From Streptomyces sp. NBC_01262 (GTDB lineage Bacteria > Actinomycetota > Actinomycetes > Streptomycetales > Streptomycetaceae), in assembly GCF_036226365.1 (NCBI RefSeq), contig NZ_CP108462.1, positions 1,178,001 to 1,242,000 of the forward strand: a DNA stretch of 64,000 bases. Reading direction: 5' to 3'. Position numbers and translations under genes: made by a program. A model generated the notes under the pieces. That model made no database searches and was not told the DNA's origin. It saw only the letters and a list, made by a program, of their open reading frames with translations. Positions 25,216 through 33,086 of the stretch are shown here, piece after piece. The first letter of the stretch is position 1; every line of letters starts with the position of its first letter.

Positions 25216-26610
25216 ATGACCGATGACCAGGGGCGGATCGTTCTTGGAGAGGACACCGTCAGCGAACTGGCGGACCGGATCGAGGGATCCGTGTTCGCCC
25301 CGGACGACGCGGGCTACGTGGCGGCGATCGCGGGGTTCAACCTGCGTTCGCAGCAGCGGCCCTGCCTGGTCGTCGCGGCGGCCACGGCCGCCGATGTGCA
25401 GGCCGCGGTCGGTTTCGCCGCCGCGCGTGACATACCCGTCGGGGTCATGGCCACCGGGCACCAGCCGTTCCCCGCCTCGGACGGCTTTCTGCTCATAACG
25501 ACCGGTGCGATGCGTACGGTCCAGATCGACGCCGAGCGTGCCGTGGCCCGTGTGGGCGCGGGCGCGGTCTGGTCGGACGTCGTGGAGCCCGCTCAAGCGG
25601 CGGGGCTGGCACCGCTGAACGGGTCCAGCCCCCTGGTGGGAGTCGTGGGCTTCACCCTCGGCGGCGGGCTCAGCCCCTTCCTGGGCCGGTCCTTCGGCTG
25701 GGCCGCCGACCACGTCGTCGCGATCGAGGTCGTCACGCCGGACGGTGAACTGCGTCGCGTCTCCGCTCAGGTGGAGCCGGAGCTGTTCTGGGGCCTGCGC
25801 GGCGGACGCAGCAACTTCGGTGTCGTGACCGAGCTGGAGATCGGGCTCTTCCCCGTGACCTCCTTCTACGGCGGCGGGATCTTCTTCCCCGCCGAGAACG
25901 TCGAGGCCGTGCTCCGCGCCTTCCCCGAGGTGGTCCGCGACGCGCCCGACGCTTTCACCTGCTCCGTGGCGCTGCTCAACTTCCCGCCGGTCCCGGAGAT
26001 TCCCGAACTGCTGCGAGGCCGGTTCCTCGCGCACGTACGGGTGACCCACCTCGGCTCCGACGAGGAGGCCGAGAAGCTCATCGCGCCGTTGCGGGCCATC
26101 GGCGAGGGCGTTCTCGACACGGTCGGCCGCCACCCCTACGGCGCGTTCGCCCTCGTGCACACCGACCCGGCGGATCCCTTCCCCTACGAGGACCAGGGCA
26201 CCCTCCTGGCAGAGTTGCCGGCCGAGGCCCTCGACTCTCTCGTGGAGAGCGCCCGGGCGGCCGCCGACGGCCCCGTCACGGTCCTGGAGATCAGGCACCT
26301 CGGCGGGGCGCTGTCGTACCGGCCGGCCGGGGCGAGCCCTGTCGCCGCCCGGGACGCCGTCTTCAACGTATGGGGAGCGACTGTGGGGCCGCCGGAGGTC
26401 GTGGACGCCGGGATGGCCATGCTGGGCGGGATGATCGATCGCCTGAGCCCCTGGTCCACGGGTCTGGCGTACACGAACTTCGCCGGTCGTGACGACCGGG
26501 CGGAGAACCTGTTCACCGCCGGCGACCTGGAGCGGCTGCGTGTCCTGAAGAGGCACTACGACCCGCGCAACCTGTTCCGGGTCAACAACCACAACGTCGC
26601 TCCGGAATAG
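25216..26610 (+). CDS. FAD-linked oxidase of the berberine bridge enzyme type
   Basis: A 464-residue FAD-binding-4/BBE-type oxidase. The ATG follows GAAAGG. The FAD-binding domain has the covalent-attachment His as H82 in ATGHQP. The second attachment Cys expected in G-x-CPTVGVAG is Ser138 (SSPLVGVVGFTLGGG), so the flavin would be attached once. The C-terminal BBE segment ends YDPRNLFRVNNHNVAPE. Such enzymes oxidise alcohols, aldehydes, sugars or C-N bonds, often in natural product pathways. It lies between the SARP gene and the zinc anti-sigma gene and is probably transcribed with the latter. Confidence 0.92.
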   Translation: MTDDQGRIVLGEDTVSELADRIEGSVFAPDDAGYVAAIAGFNLRSQQRPCLVVAAATAADVQAAVGFAAARDIPVGVMATGHQPFPASDGFLLITTGAMRTVQIDAERAVARVGAGAVWSDVVEPAQAAGLAPLNGSSPLVGVVGFTLGGGLSPFLGRSFGWAADHVVAIEVVTPDGELRRVSAQVEPELFWGLRGGRSNFGVVTELEIGLFPVTSFYGGGIFFPAENVEAVLRAFPEVVRDAPDAFTCSVALLNFPPVPEIPELLRGRFLAHVRVTHLGSDEEAEKLIAPLRAIGEGVLDTVGRHPYGAFALVHTDPADPFPYEDQGTLLAELPAEALDSLVESARAAADGPVTVLEIRHLGGALSYRPAGASPVAARDAVFNVWGATVGPPEVVDAGMAMLGGMIDRLSPWSTGLAYTNFAGRDDRAENLFTAGDLERLRVLKRHYDPRNLFRVNNHNVAPE

Positions 26611-26661
26611 GACTTCCGCCCGCACGCCGGCGCACAGCACTTGATTCCAGGAGACGGCACG

Positions 26662-26919
26662 GTGAAATGCGAGCAGGAGAGAACCCGACTGGCTGCCTAT
26701 GCCATGGCAGCACTCGATCCCACAGAAGACGCACTCGTGGACAGCCATGTACGGGAGTGCCCGGCATGTGCGGGCGAGGTGGAGGAGATCCGCACCACTG
26801 TCGCCGCTGTCCGGCGGCTGCCCGCGCAGGACATGCTGGGCGACTGGTCCGGCAAGCTCCCCGAACTGCGGGAAGCAGCGGTCCGAGCCGCCCTGGCCCG
26901 GATCCCCGACCGGGAGTGA
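26662..26919 (+). CDS. Small zinc-finger anti-sigma factor
   Basis: An 85-residue soluble anti-sigma domain. It has the family pattern YAMAALDPTED followed by H-x3-C-x2-C (HVRECPAC) at about 33-40, which binds zinc. There is no membrane segment, so it is a cytosolic ZAS protein and may sense redox state. The GTG start has AGGAGA 8 bases upstream. It precedes the ECF sigma gene rather than following it, and a strong hairpin separates the two. It is 51 bases past the BBE-type oxidase, so the two may be one transcript. Confidence 0.85.
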   Translation: MKCEQERTRLAAYAMAALDPTEDALVDSHVRECPACAGEVEEIRTTVAAVRRLPAQDMLGDWSGKLPELREAAVRAALARIPDRE

Positions 26920-26935
26920 ACAGCTCCTGAGCGTC

Positions 26936-26978
26936 CCCGGCACGCGGGGCTCCGTCAGACGGAGTCCCGCATGCCGGG
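26936..26978 (+). terminator. Strong hairpin after anti-sigma gene
   Basis: Two 20-base arms (26936-26955 and 26959-26978) around a 3-base loop, paired at 18 positions with one G-U and one mismatch. It lies 16 bases after the stop and is a likely terminator. The rest of the gap to the sigma gene holds a weak TGAAAG/CTTTCA dyad at about 27067-27092 and no clear promoter. Confidence 0.8.
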
Positions 26979-27142
26979 CCGCACTCTTTCCTGCCCCTTT
27001 CCCGCACCTGTCCTCGCAGACGCGGGCCGGGCAAGCGGACGGTAAGCCTCCGGCAAGCGCTCCCCCTGAAAGTTTCCCCGTTCAGCTTTCAACGAATTAG
27101 GGCGCCGTGCATCAACCCACGGCGTACCGGGGGAACGTAGCA

Positions 27143-27712
27143 ATGAGGCACAGCACAGTAATCCGGGACACACAGCCCGGCCGGTCCGGCGGAACCCGCG
27201 ACAGGGCGCGCGATGAGGCGTTCATCCGCGCCGTCTACGACAAACACGGTGTGTTCCTGCTGAGGATGACCACCGGACTGCTCTGGGGCGACACCCATCA
27301 GGCCCAGGACCTGGTCCAGGAGGCCGTCCTGCGCGCCTGGCAGAACGCCGACATCCTCAATCCCGAGGCCGAGGGCATACGGCCCTGGCTCGTCACGGTC
27401 GTCCGCAATCTAGTCATCGACGGCTACCGCGCCCGCAGGGCCCGGCCGCCGGAGACGGTCGACACCGCGCTGAACGACATGCCCGGTCCGGAACCCATGG
27501 ATCCGGCCCTCACCAGGAAGGTCGTGCGCGAGGCCTTGGCGGACCTGACGTTGCAGCATCGCGAGATCCTCGTCCACGTCGAGTTCCTGGACCGGTCCGT
27601 GGCCCGGACGGCGAAAACGCTGGGCATACCGACGGGCACGGTCAAATCCCGGACGCACCTGGCCCTCAGGGCGCTGCGCGCCGCGCTGGCCAAGCGGGGT
27701 TACACCCCGTGA
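27143..27712 (+). CDS. ECF-type RNA polymerase sigma factor
   Basis: About 189 residues with sigma region 2 (DEAFIRAVYDKHG..., DLVQEAVLRAWQN) and region 4 (LTLQHREILVHVEFLDRSVARTAKTLGIPTGTVKSRTH), ending KRGYTP. ATG 27143 is preferred, with GGGGGAA 7 bases upstream; a GTG at 27107 would add 12 residues. It resembles the SigL/SigK-like ECF group that pairs with small ZAS proteins, as found immediately upstream. Targets are unknown. A stem-loop follows its stop. Confidence 0.94.
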   Translation: MRHSTVIRDTQPGRSGGTRDRARDEAFIRAVYDKHGVFLLRMTTGLLWGDTHQAQDLVQEAVLRAWQNADILNPEAEGIRPWLVTVVRNLVIDGYRARRARPPETVDTALNDMPGPEPMDPALTRKVVREALADLTLQHREILVHVEFLDRSVARTAKTLGIPTGTVKSRTHLALRALRAALAKRGYTP

Positions 27713-27750
27713 TGTGATCGGCCGTCCGGTTCCTTCCTGACGGGAGCGGG

Positions 27751-27783
27751 GAGGGAGCGCCGCCAGTCCGGCGCTCCCTTCCT
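27751..27783 (+). terminator. Rho-independent-like hairpin after sigma gene
   Basis: Arms GGGAGCGCC (27753-27761) and GGCGCTCCC (27770-27778) with an 8-base loop, followed by TTCCTC. It lies 40 bases after the sigma stop. Confidence 0.8.
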
Positions 27784-27850
27784 CGTCGCACAGTCCAACC
27801 GGTCGCTCTGTCCTGTGGCTTTCCCGCCGCTGTCCCCGCCGCCCGCTGAG

Positions 27851-28108
27851 TTACTGCGCCATCCGACTGTCAACGGTCTCGCGCCGAGTCGCCTGCCGTC
27901 GTGCCGCCTCTATCGCGCTCCTTTCTTCCGGGGTGAGGCGATTCATGAGCCTGTCGTTGTTGACCCAATCGTTCAGAAGGGCATGAGAACCCCCCAGACT
28001 CAGGGAGTACGCCCACATACTTCGTCCCCGCCTCGTTTCGTTCCATTCGGTTGCCCAGCTGAGCAGATGGCCTATTCTCTGCTCCGGCGTGAACCTCATA
28101 TACGGCAT
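27851..28108 (-). CDS. Small hypothetical protein, low GC
   Basis: An 85-residue leftward ORF, not recognised. ATG 28108 is chosen because GAAAGGTGA lies just upstream; the open frame extends to 28150. It reads like a small helical charged protein (MPYMRFTPEQRIGHLL..., LTPEERSAIEAARRQ). Its base composition is unlike the neighbours: 28021-28080 counts to about 57 percent GC, against well above 70 percent nearby. It ends with TAA, rare here. It could be a recently acquired gene or remnant. No function can be proposed. Confidence 0.55.
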   Translation of the reverse strand: MPYMRFTPEQRIGHLLSWATEWNETRRGRSMWAYSLSLGGSHALLNDWVNNDRLMNRLTPEERSAIEAARRQATRRETVDSRMAQ

Positions 28109-28194
28109 GCCCGTCACCTTTCGATGATTACGAGAAGGCCTGGTCTTCATCCGCTCTGTAGACGGGGCGGAGAAGAAGGAGGTTCACGACGGGC

Positions 28195-29232
28195 TCAGAA
28201 TCCGGTGAGCGTCACTTTTCCGATGGCGGAGCCGGACTCCAGGATGCGATGTGCCTCGCGCAGATGGGCGGCGTTGATCGCGCCGAGGTCCCGGGTGGCC
28301 GTGGTGTGCAGGACGCCCTCGTCCACGAGTTGGGCGATCCGGTTGAGGATTCGGTGCTGCGCCACCTGGTCCGGGGTCCGGAACAGCGAGTGCGTGAACA
28401 TGAACTCCCAGTGGAAGGAGATGCTCTTCGACTTCAGCAGTCCGATCTCCACGGGACCGAAGTCGTCGATGGCGACCAGCCCCCCGAACGGCTTGAGCAT
28501 GTCGGCGTACGCGGCGAGGTTCCGGTCCGTACCGGCGGTGCCGAAGATGTGGTCGACGCCGCCGGGCGCCACCTCGGCCACCTGCGCCGGCAGGGGGCGA
28601 TGGTGGTCCACCACGTGCGTCACGCCCATCCGGCGGGCGAACTCGACGGTCTCCGGGCGGGAGGCGGTGCCGATCACGGTCAGGCCGGTGAGGGCCCGGG
28701 CAAGCTGAGCCACCATGGCCCCTACGCCGCCCGCGGCCGCGGTCACCAGGAGCGTGCCGGTCTCCTCCGAAGCGCCCTCGCGCAGGCCGAGGCGTTCGAA
28801 CAGGCCCTCCCAGGCGGTGAGGGAGGTCAGCGGCAGCGCCGCCGCCTCGCCGAAGGAGAGCGTGGTGGGCTTGCGGCCGACGATGCGCTCGTCCACGGCG
28901 TGGAAGCGCGAGTTGGTGCCGGGTCGGTCGATCGCGCCGGCGTAGAAGACCTCGTCGCCGACCTCGAACAGCTCGACCTGCTCCCCGACCGCGACGACCG
29001 TACCGGCGGCGTCCCAGCCGAGCACCTTGGGCTCACCGCCCGGGTCGTTGCCCTGACGGACCTTGTAGTCCACGGGGTTGAGCGCGATGGCCTCCACCTG
29101 GACCAGCAGATCGTGCGGACCCGGCTGCGGCACTGGCAGTTCGACGTCCAGCAGGCTCTCGGCGTCGTCGATCGGCAGGCTCTTGCGGTAGGCGACGGCG
29201 GGCATCGTCGTCGTCTTCCAGGTCTCGCTCAT
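28195..29232 (-). CDS. Zinc-independent MDR/quinone oxidoreductase-like protein
   Basis: A 345-residue medium-chain reductase of the zinc-binding-dehydrogenase-like/quinone reductase group. The N-terminal GroES-like domain lacks the catalytic zinc Cys/His set, and the NADPH motif AAAGGVGAM is at about 165-173. It probably reduces quinones or enones with NADPH. The second ATG (29232) has better spacing from GAGGAGA than the first (29235). A box TACCCACTGGGA lies upstream and matches the palindrome in front of the HxlR gene, so HxlR control is likely. Confidence 0.92.
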   Translation of the reverse strand: MSETWKTTTMPAVAYRKSLPIDDAESLLDVELPVPQPGPHDLLVQVEAIALNPVDYKVRQGNDPGGEPKVLGWDAAGTVVAVGEQVELFEVGDEVFYAGAIDRPGTNSRFHAVDERIVGRKPTTLSFGEAAALPLTSLTAWEGLFERLGLREGASEETGTLLVTAAAGGVGAMVAQLARALTGLTVIGTASRPETVEFARRMGVTHVVDHHRPLPAQVAEVAPGGVDHIFGTAGTDRNLAAYADMLKPFGGLVAIDDFGPVEIGLLKSKSISFHWEFMFTHSLFRTPDQVAQHRILNRIAQLVDEGVLHTTATRDLGAINAAHLREAHRILESGSAIGKVTLTGF

Positions 29233-29291
29233 CATGAATCTCCTCGACTTGTGCCGTGGGCCGACGAGGGTCGGCGGCTATGACGGCACGG

Positions 29292-29303
29292 TACCCACTG
29301 GGA
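29292..29303. promoter_or_regulatory. HxlR-type operator copy, upstream of quinone oxidoreductase gene
   Basis: TACCCACTGGGA matches 11 of 12 positions of the TACCCA-N-TGGGTA palindrome at 29724, counting the free centre base. It lies 60 bases before the oxidoreductase ATG. Regulatory role inferred. Confidence 0.6.
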
Positions 29304-29350
29304 GGTAGTAACCTTCAAGGGATCATACTTCCCAAAAGGAACTGTCGAGG

Positions 29351-29713
29351 TCAGGCGGATTCCGGGAACCGGTCGATGTTCTGCTCCACCCAGGTACGCA
29401 GATGCGAGAGCGGGGCGCAGGCGTCCTTGCCGAGCGGGGTCAGGCTGTACTCGACGCGGGGCGGCACCTCCGCGTAGATCTGACGGTCGACGAGACCGTA
29501 GTCCTCCAGGCGGCGCAGCGTCTGGGTGAGGACCTTGGGGCTCACCCCCTGCAGCCGGGCGCGCAGCGCTCCGAAGCGCCGTGGCCCGTCCTCAAGGGCG
29601 CCCAGCGCGAGGGCGCTCCACTTGTTGGCGAGCAGGTCTAGCATGTCGCGGCAGGGGCAGGCGGCGGAGTAGACGCTCTTGGGGTCGTCGCAGACACCCG
29701 ATGTCTTCATCAT
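29351..29713 (-). CDS. HxlR-family transcriptional regulator
   Basis: A 120-residue winged-helix regulator of the HxlR family: CPCRDMLDLLANKWSALAL...RRFGALRARLQGVSPKVLTQTLRRLEDYGLV. Conserved Cys residues near the start (CDDPKSVYSAACPC) suggest sensing of quinones, aldehydes or other electrophiles, as in HypR/QorR/YodB relatives. It is upstream of, and co-directional with, a quinone-reductase-like gene, the classic QorR-type pairing. A perfect TACCCA-A-TGGGTA palindrome lies just upstream, so autoregulation is likely. Confidence 0.95.
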   Translation of the reverse strand: MMKTSGVCDDPKSVYSAACPCRDMLDLLANKWSALALGALEDGPRRFGALRARLQGVSPKVLTQTLRRLEDYGLVDRQIYAEVPPRVEYSLTPLGKDACAPLSHLRTWVEQNIDRFPESA

Positions 29714-29723
29714 CCGACAATAC

Positions 29724-29736
29724 TACCCAATGGGTA
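29724..29736. promoter_or_regulatory. HxlR-type operator palindrome between HxlR and SARP copy 2
   Basis: TACCCA-A-TGGGTA is a perfect 6-bp dyad around one base, 11 bases before the HxlR ATG and 64 bases before the divergent SARP gene. A second copy lies before the quinone oxidoreductase gene. The site could affect the SARP gene as well. Confidence 0.65.
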
Positions 29737-29799
29737 CTAGTATCCCTTGCGGGTAACCACCGCCTGCCTCGTACGGTCACGCACGATGAAGGCTGAGAA

Positions 29800-32700
29800 A
29801 TGAACGACGACACCATGCGGCTGCGACTGCTCGGCCGCCTGGAGCTGGCCGACGGGAGCGGTGCCGTCGCTCTTCCGGGCGCTGTGTCCCGCGCGATAGT
29901 CGGCCGGCTGCTGCTCGCCGGTGGAGCGGTCGTGCACCGTGACACTCTCATCGACGAGCTGTGGGAGGAGCGCGAGGCGAAGGACCCGGTCAACGCCCTT
30001 CAGGTCCAGGTGACGAAACTGCGAGCGGCGCTCGCGAAGCGGGACCTGGACGGGCGTCTGCAGTCGCAGTACGGCGGATACCGGTTCGCTCTGGGGCCGC
30101 AGGACGAGCTCGACACCGTCCGTTTCGAGGCGGCGGTCCGCGAGGGGCGCGAGCACCTGGCGGCGGGGGCGTACCGGCAGGCGGAAGGCGTTCTCCGGCA
30201 GGGACTGGCGCTGTGGCGGGGCCGCGCGCTGGACGATCTGAAGGGCCGGGTCTTCGACGCCGAGCGCCTGCGCCTGGAGGAACTGCGCCTGAGCGCACAG
30301 GAGGACGCGGGCGCCGCGGGCCTTGAGCTCGGCCGTGCGGCGGAACTGGTCCCCGAGCTGACGGCTCTCGTGTCAGCCGCCCCGCTGCGCGAGCGGTCCC
30401 GGGCGCGGCTGATGCTCGCGCTCCACCGCTGCGGGCGAAATGCCGAGGCGCTGGACGTGTACGAATCGGGCCGCAGACTCCTGAGGTCCGAGCTGGGCGC
30501 CGATCCCTCCCCCGAACTGCGTTCCCTGCACGACGCGATACTGGCAGGTGATCCGCGCCCCGGTACGGCGACCGCAGACTCGGTACGGCTGTCCCCGGCT
30601 CCCGCCGCTGCCCGCCCGACGCCCGGCGAAGGCGGTCCGGACCACCCCCTCGGCCCCTTCGTCGGCCGCGGTGAGGAACTCGACGGGCTGCGCGCGGCCC
30701 TCGACCGCGAGCGGCTGGTGACCGTCGTGGGACCGGGCGGTGTCGGCAAGACCCGCCTCGCGCTTGAGGCGTGCGCGCTGATGCAGTCCTCGTGCGACGG
30801 TGTGTGGTGGGTCGATCTGGCCTCCGCCGACAGCGCGGGCGTCCTCGCGGCGATCGCCGCGGCCCTGGGCCTGTCGGACGCCTCGGTCCGGCCGGACCAG
30901 CCGCCGCACGACTATGTGCACCGGCTCACCTCGTTCCTGGCCGGGCGTCGGGCGATCCTCGTGCTCGACAACTGCGAGCACCTGCTCGACGCGATCGCCC
31001 CGCTCGTGGCGGTCCTGCTCGGCCGGTGCCCCGCACTGACCGTCCTGGCGACCAGCAGAGCGCCGCTGGCCGTCGCGGGCGAAACGCTGTATCCCCTGGC
31101 GCCGATGCCCGACGGCGAAGCCGCAGAGCTGTTCACCGCCCGCGCCGTCATGATCGACCCGTCCTTCACCGCGGACGGGACGGCGATGCACGACATCCGT
31201 TCGCTGTGCCGCCGGCTGGACGGACTGCCGCTGGCGGTCGAACTCGCCGCCGCTCACGTGCGGTTGCTGCCGGTGCCCGAGATCGAACTCCGCCTCGACA
31301 ACCGCTTCGCCCTGCTGGCCAAGGGCAAGCGGACCGCTCCGGCCCGGCACCGCACCCTGCGCGCCGTGCTCGACTGGAGCTACACCCTCCTGGATGCCAC
31401 CGAGCAGAGGGTGCTGACGGAGCTCGCCCTCTATGTCGGCGGCTGTTCCCTCGACGTCGCGGAGACAGCGATCCCGCTTCCCGGGGCGGGCCACCACGAG
31501 ATCCTGCAGGTGCTGGCGCAACTGGTCGACAAATCCCTCCTCTTCACGGTCTCGACGCCCGACGGAAGCCGGCTGCGGATGCTGGAGACGGTCCGCGAAT
31601 ACGCGCTGGACCGGCTCCGGGACGAAGGAAGGGCCGCCGAGGCGGAGGAACGGTTCATGGCATGGGCCGCGCGTTTCGTGCACCAGACCACCGACGCCCT
31701 CGCGCCCGGCGACCAGGGCGAGTCGATAAGAGCGCACACCGCGGAATCCGCCAACATCAGGGCGGCCTCGGATCTCATGATGGCCCGCACGAGAGCGGCT
31801 CAGGCCCTGTCGCTGGAAGCACGACGGGGCTGCTACTGGATCATCAGCGGCCGTGAGGAAGAGGGGATCGACCGACTCCAGCGCAGCCTGCGGGCGTACG
31901 ACACCGCACAGGGCCAATGGGGCGCCGAGCCCACCGAAGAGGACGAGCGGGCACTGCACTACGCCCTGGCATGGCTTGTCTGGCTCAATCATGTCGTCGG
32001 CCGGTACGCGGAGGGCGGCTACTTCATCGATCGCTACAAGACGGCCTGGCGCCAGGCGAAGAACCCCGACCTCGCCATCCTGGGGCCCTGCTACGAGCCG
32101 CTCCACGCCATGCTGAACGGGCGGGACGACGTGGAGGAACTCTTCGTCCGGGCGGAAGAAGGCGTTGCGGGCACCGAGTTCCACTGGGACCGAGCGGTCC
32201 TCCTGACGAACTGGACGACGTACTGCCTCCAGGCCGGCGACATCGAGGGTGCCCGCAGCCGTGGCCGGGCCGCCGTCTCGGCGGCAGCCGCTTCCGGCGA
32301 CGACTTCGCCATGGCGTGCACCCTCACGCTCAGCGGCGACGCCGAGGAGAGCGACGGCCTCCGCGACCGCGCCCGCGCGCACTGGACCGAAGCGGCGCGC
32401 ATCCTCCGCTGCCTGGGCGCACGTGGTCAGTACGCGTACGCCGCCCTCAGGATCGTGTGCCTGGACATCGCGGAGGGAGCGTTCGAGACGGCCGAGGACC
32501 GGCTCTCGGAGGTGGTCCGGCTCGCGGACGAACTCAGCGCGGACGACATCCGCGCCGCAGCGGCCATCCTGCGCGGAGCACTGGCGTTCCACGCAGGTCG
32601 CTTCCCAGAGGCCCGTAAGATCTTCGCCGGCGTCTGGGACAGCCCCACAGCGCCGCTCGACCGCAGGGCGATGTCCGCCGTCGGCCTGGTGGCGGTCGCG

Positions 32701-32958
32701 ACGTTCGGCCCACCCACCCCCTCGGCGTCCGGCGACGCGCGCATGTGGATGGACCGCGCCGGCCAGGCGCTCGACCGCGTACGTGAACCGCTGGCCCGCC
32801 GAGCGGTGGGCGTCCTGCTGGACAAGCTGGACGCCTACCTGCGGTCCGGCCCGAGCGGCGCGATCAGGGCGGACCATGTGCGGGCATGGCTCGCCGACAA
32901 CCCCTCCCTGCTTGCCGGCTTCACCGGAGTACTGAACGGCCCCGGCCGGCATCGGTGA
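29800..32958 (+). CDS. SARP-type regulator with BTAD, NB-ARC ATPase and helical C-terminus (copy 2)
   Basis: A 1052-residue paralogue of the gene at 21940 with the same domain order and Walker A (GPGGVGKT) at the same residue number, 311-318. In the stretches aligned by eye roughly three residues in four are identical, including the whole segment around DNCEHLLDA. Start MNDDTMRLRLLGRLEL. It is divergent from the HxlR gene, and an HxlR-like palindrome lies in the shared spacer. Targets are unknown. The short distance between the two copies points to local duplication or to recruitment of similar modules. Confidence 0.95.
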   Translation: MNDDTMRLRLLGRLELADGSGAVALPGAVSRAIVGRLLLAGGAVVHRDTLIDELWEEREAKDPVNALQVQVTKLRAALAKRDLDGRLQSQYGGYRFALGPQDELDTVRFEAAVREGREHLAAGAYRQAEGVLRQGLALWRGRALDDLKGRVFDAERLRLEELRLSAQEDAGAAGLELGRAAELVPELTALVSAAPLRERSRARLMLALHRCGRNAEALDVYESGRRLLRSELGADPSPELRSLHDAILAGDPRPGTATADSVRLSPAPAAARPTPGEGGPDHPLGPFVGRGEELDGLRAALDRERLVTVVGPGGVGKTRLALEACALMQSSCDGVWWVDLASADSAGVLAAIAAALGLSDASVRPDQPPHDYVHRLTSFLAGRRAILVLDNCEHLLDAIAPLVAVLLGRCPALTVLATSRAPLAVAGETLYPLAPMPDGEAAELFTARAVMIDPSFTADGTAMHDIRSLCRRLDGLPLAVELAAAHVRLLPVPEIELRLDNRFALLAKGKRTAPARHRTLRAVLDWSYTLLDATEQRVLTELALYVGGCSLDVAETAIPLPGAGHHEILQVLAQLVDKSLLFTVSTPDGSRLRMLETVREYALDRLRDEGRAAEAEERFMAWAARFVHQTTDALAPGDQGESIRAHTAESANIRAASDLMMARTRAAQALSLEARRGCYWIISGREEEGIDRLQRSLRAYDTAQGQWGAEPTEEDERALHYALAWLVWLNHVVGRYAEGGYFIDRYKTAWRQAKNPDLAILGPCYEPLHAMLNGRDDVEELFVRAEEGVAGTEFHWDRAVLLTNWTTYCLQAGDIEGARSRGRAAVSAAAASGDDFAMACTLTLSGDAEESDGLRDRARAHWTEAARILRCLGARGQYAYAALRIVCLDIAEGAFETAEDRLSEVVRLADELSADDIRAAAAILRGALAFHAGRFPEARKIFAGVWDSPTAPLDRRAMSAVGLVAVATFGPPTPSASGDARMWMDRAGQALDRVREPLARRAVGVLLDKLDAYLRSGPSGAIRADHVRAWLADNPSLLAGFTGVLNGPGRHR

Positions 32959-33040
32959 TCGGATCCGACAGCACCGAGTGAACCGGCTCCCGGAGCGGCC
33001 CGTAGACGGCAATGCGACGAGTCCGGTGAAGGGCTCGTCC

Positions 33041-33057
33041 GAGGGCGGTCCGCCCTC
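33041..33057. terminator. GC-rich hairpin upstream of catalase-like gene
   Basis: Arms GAGGGCGG (33041-33048) and CCGCCCTC (33050-33057) around one base, 83 bases past the SARP stop and 29 bases before the catalase-like ATG. It may end SARP transcription or act in the leader. T-rich sequence (GATTGTTTCGTCTTCT) follows. Confidence 0.5.
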
Positions 33058-33086
33058 CGTGATTGTTTCGTCTTCTAAGGAATGAC

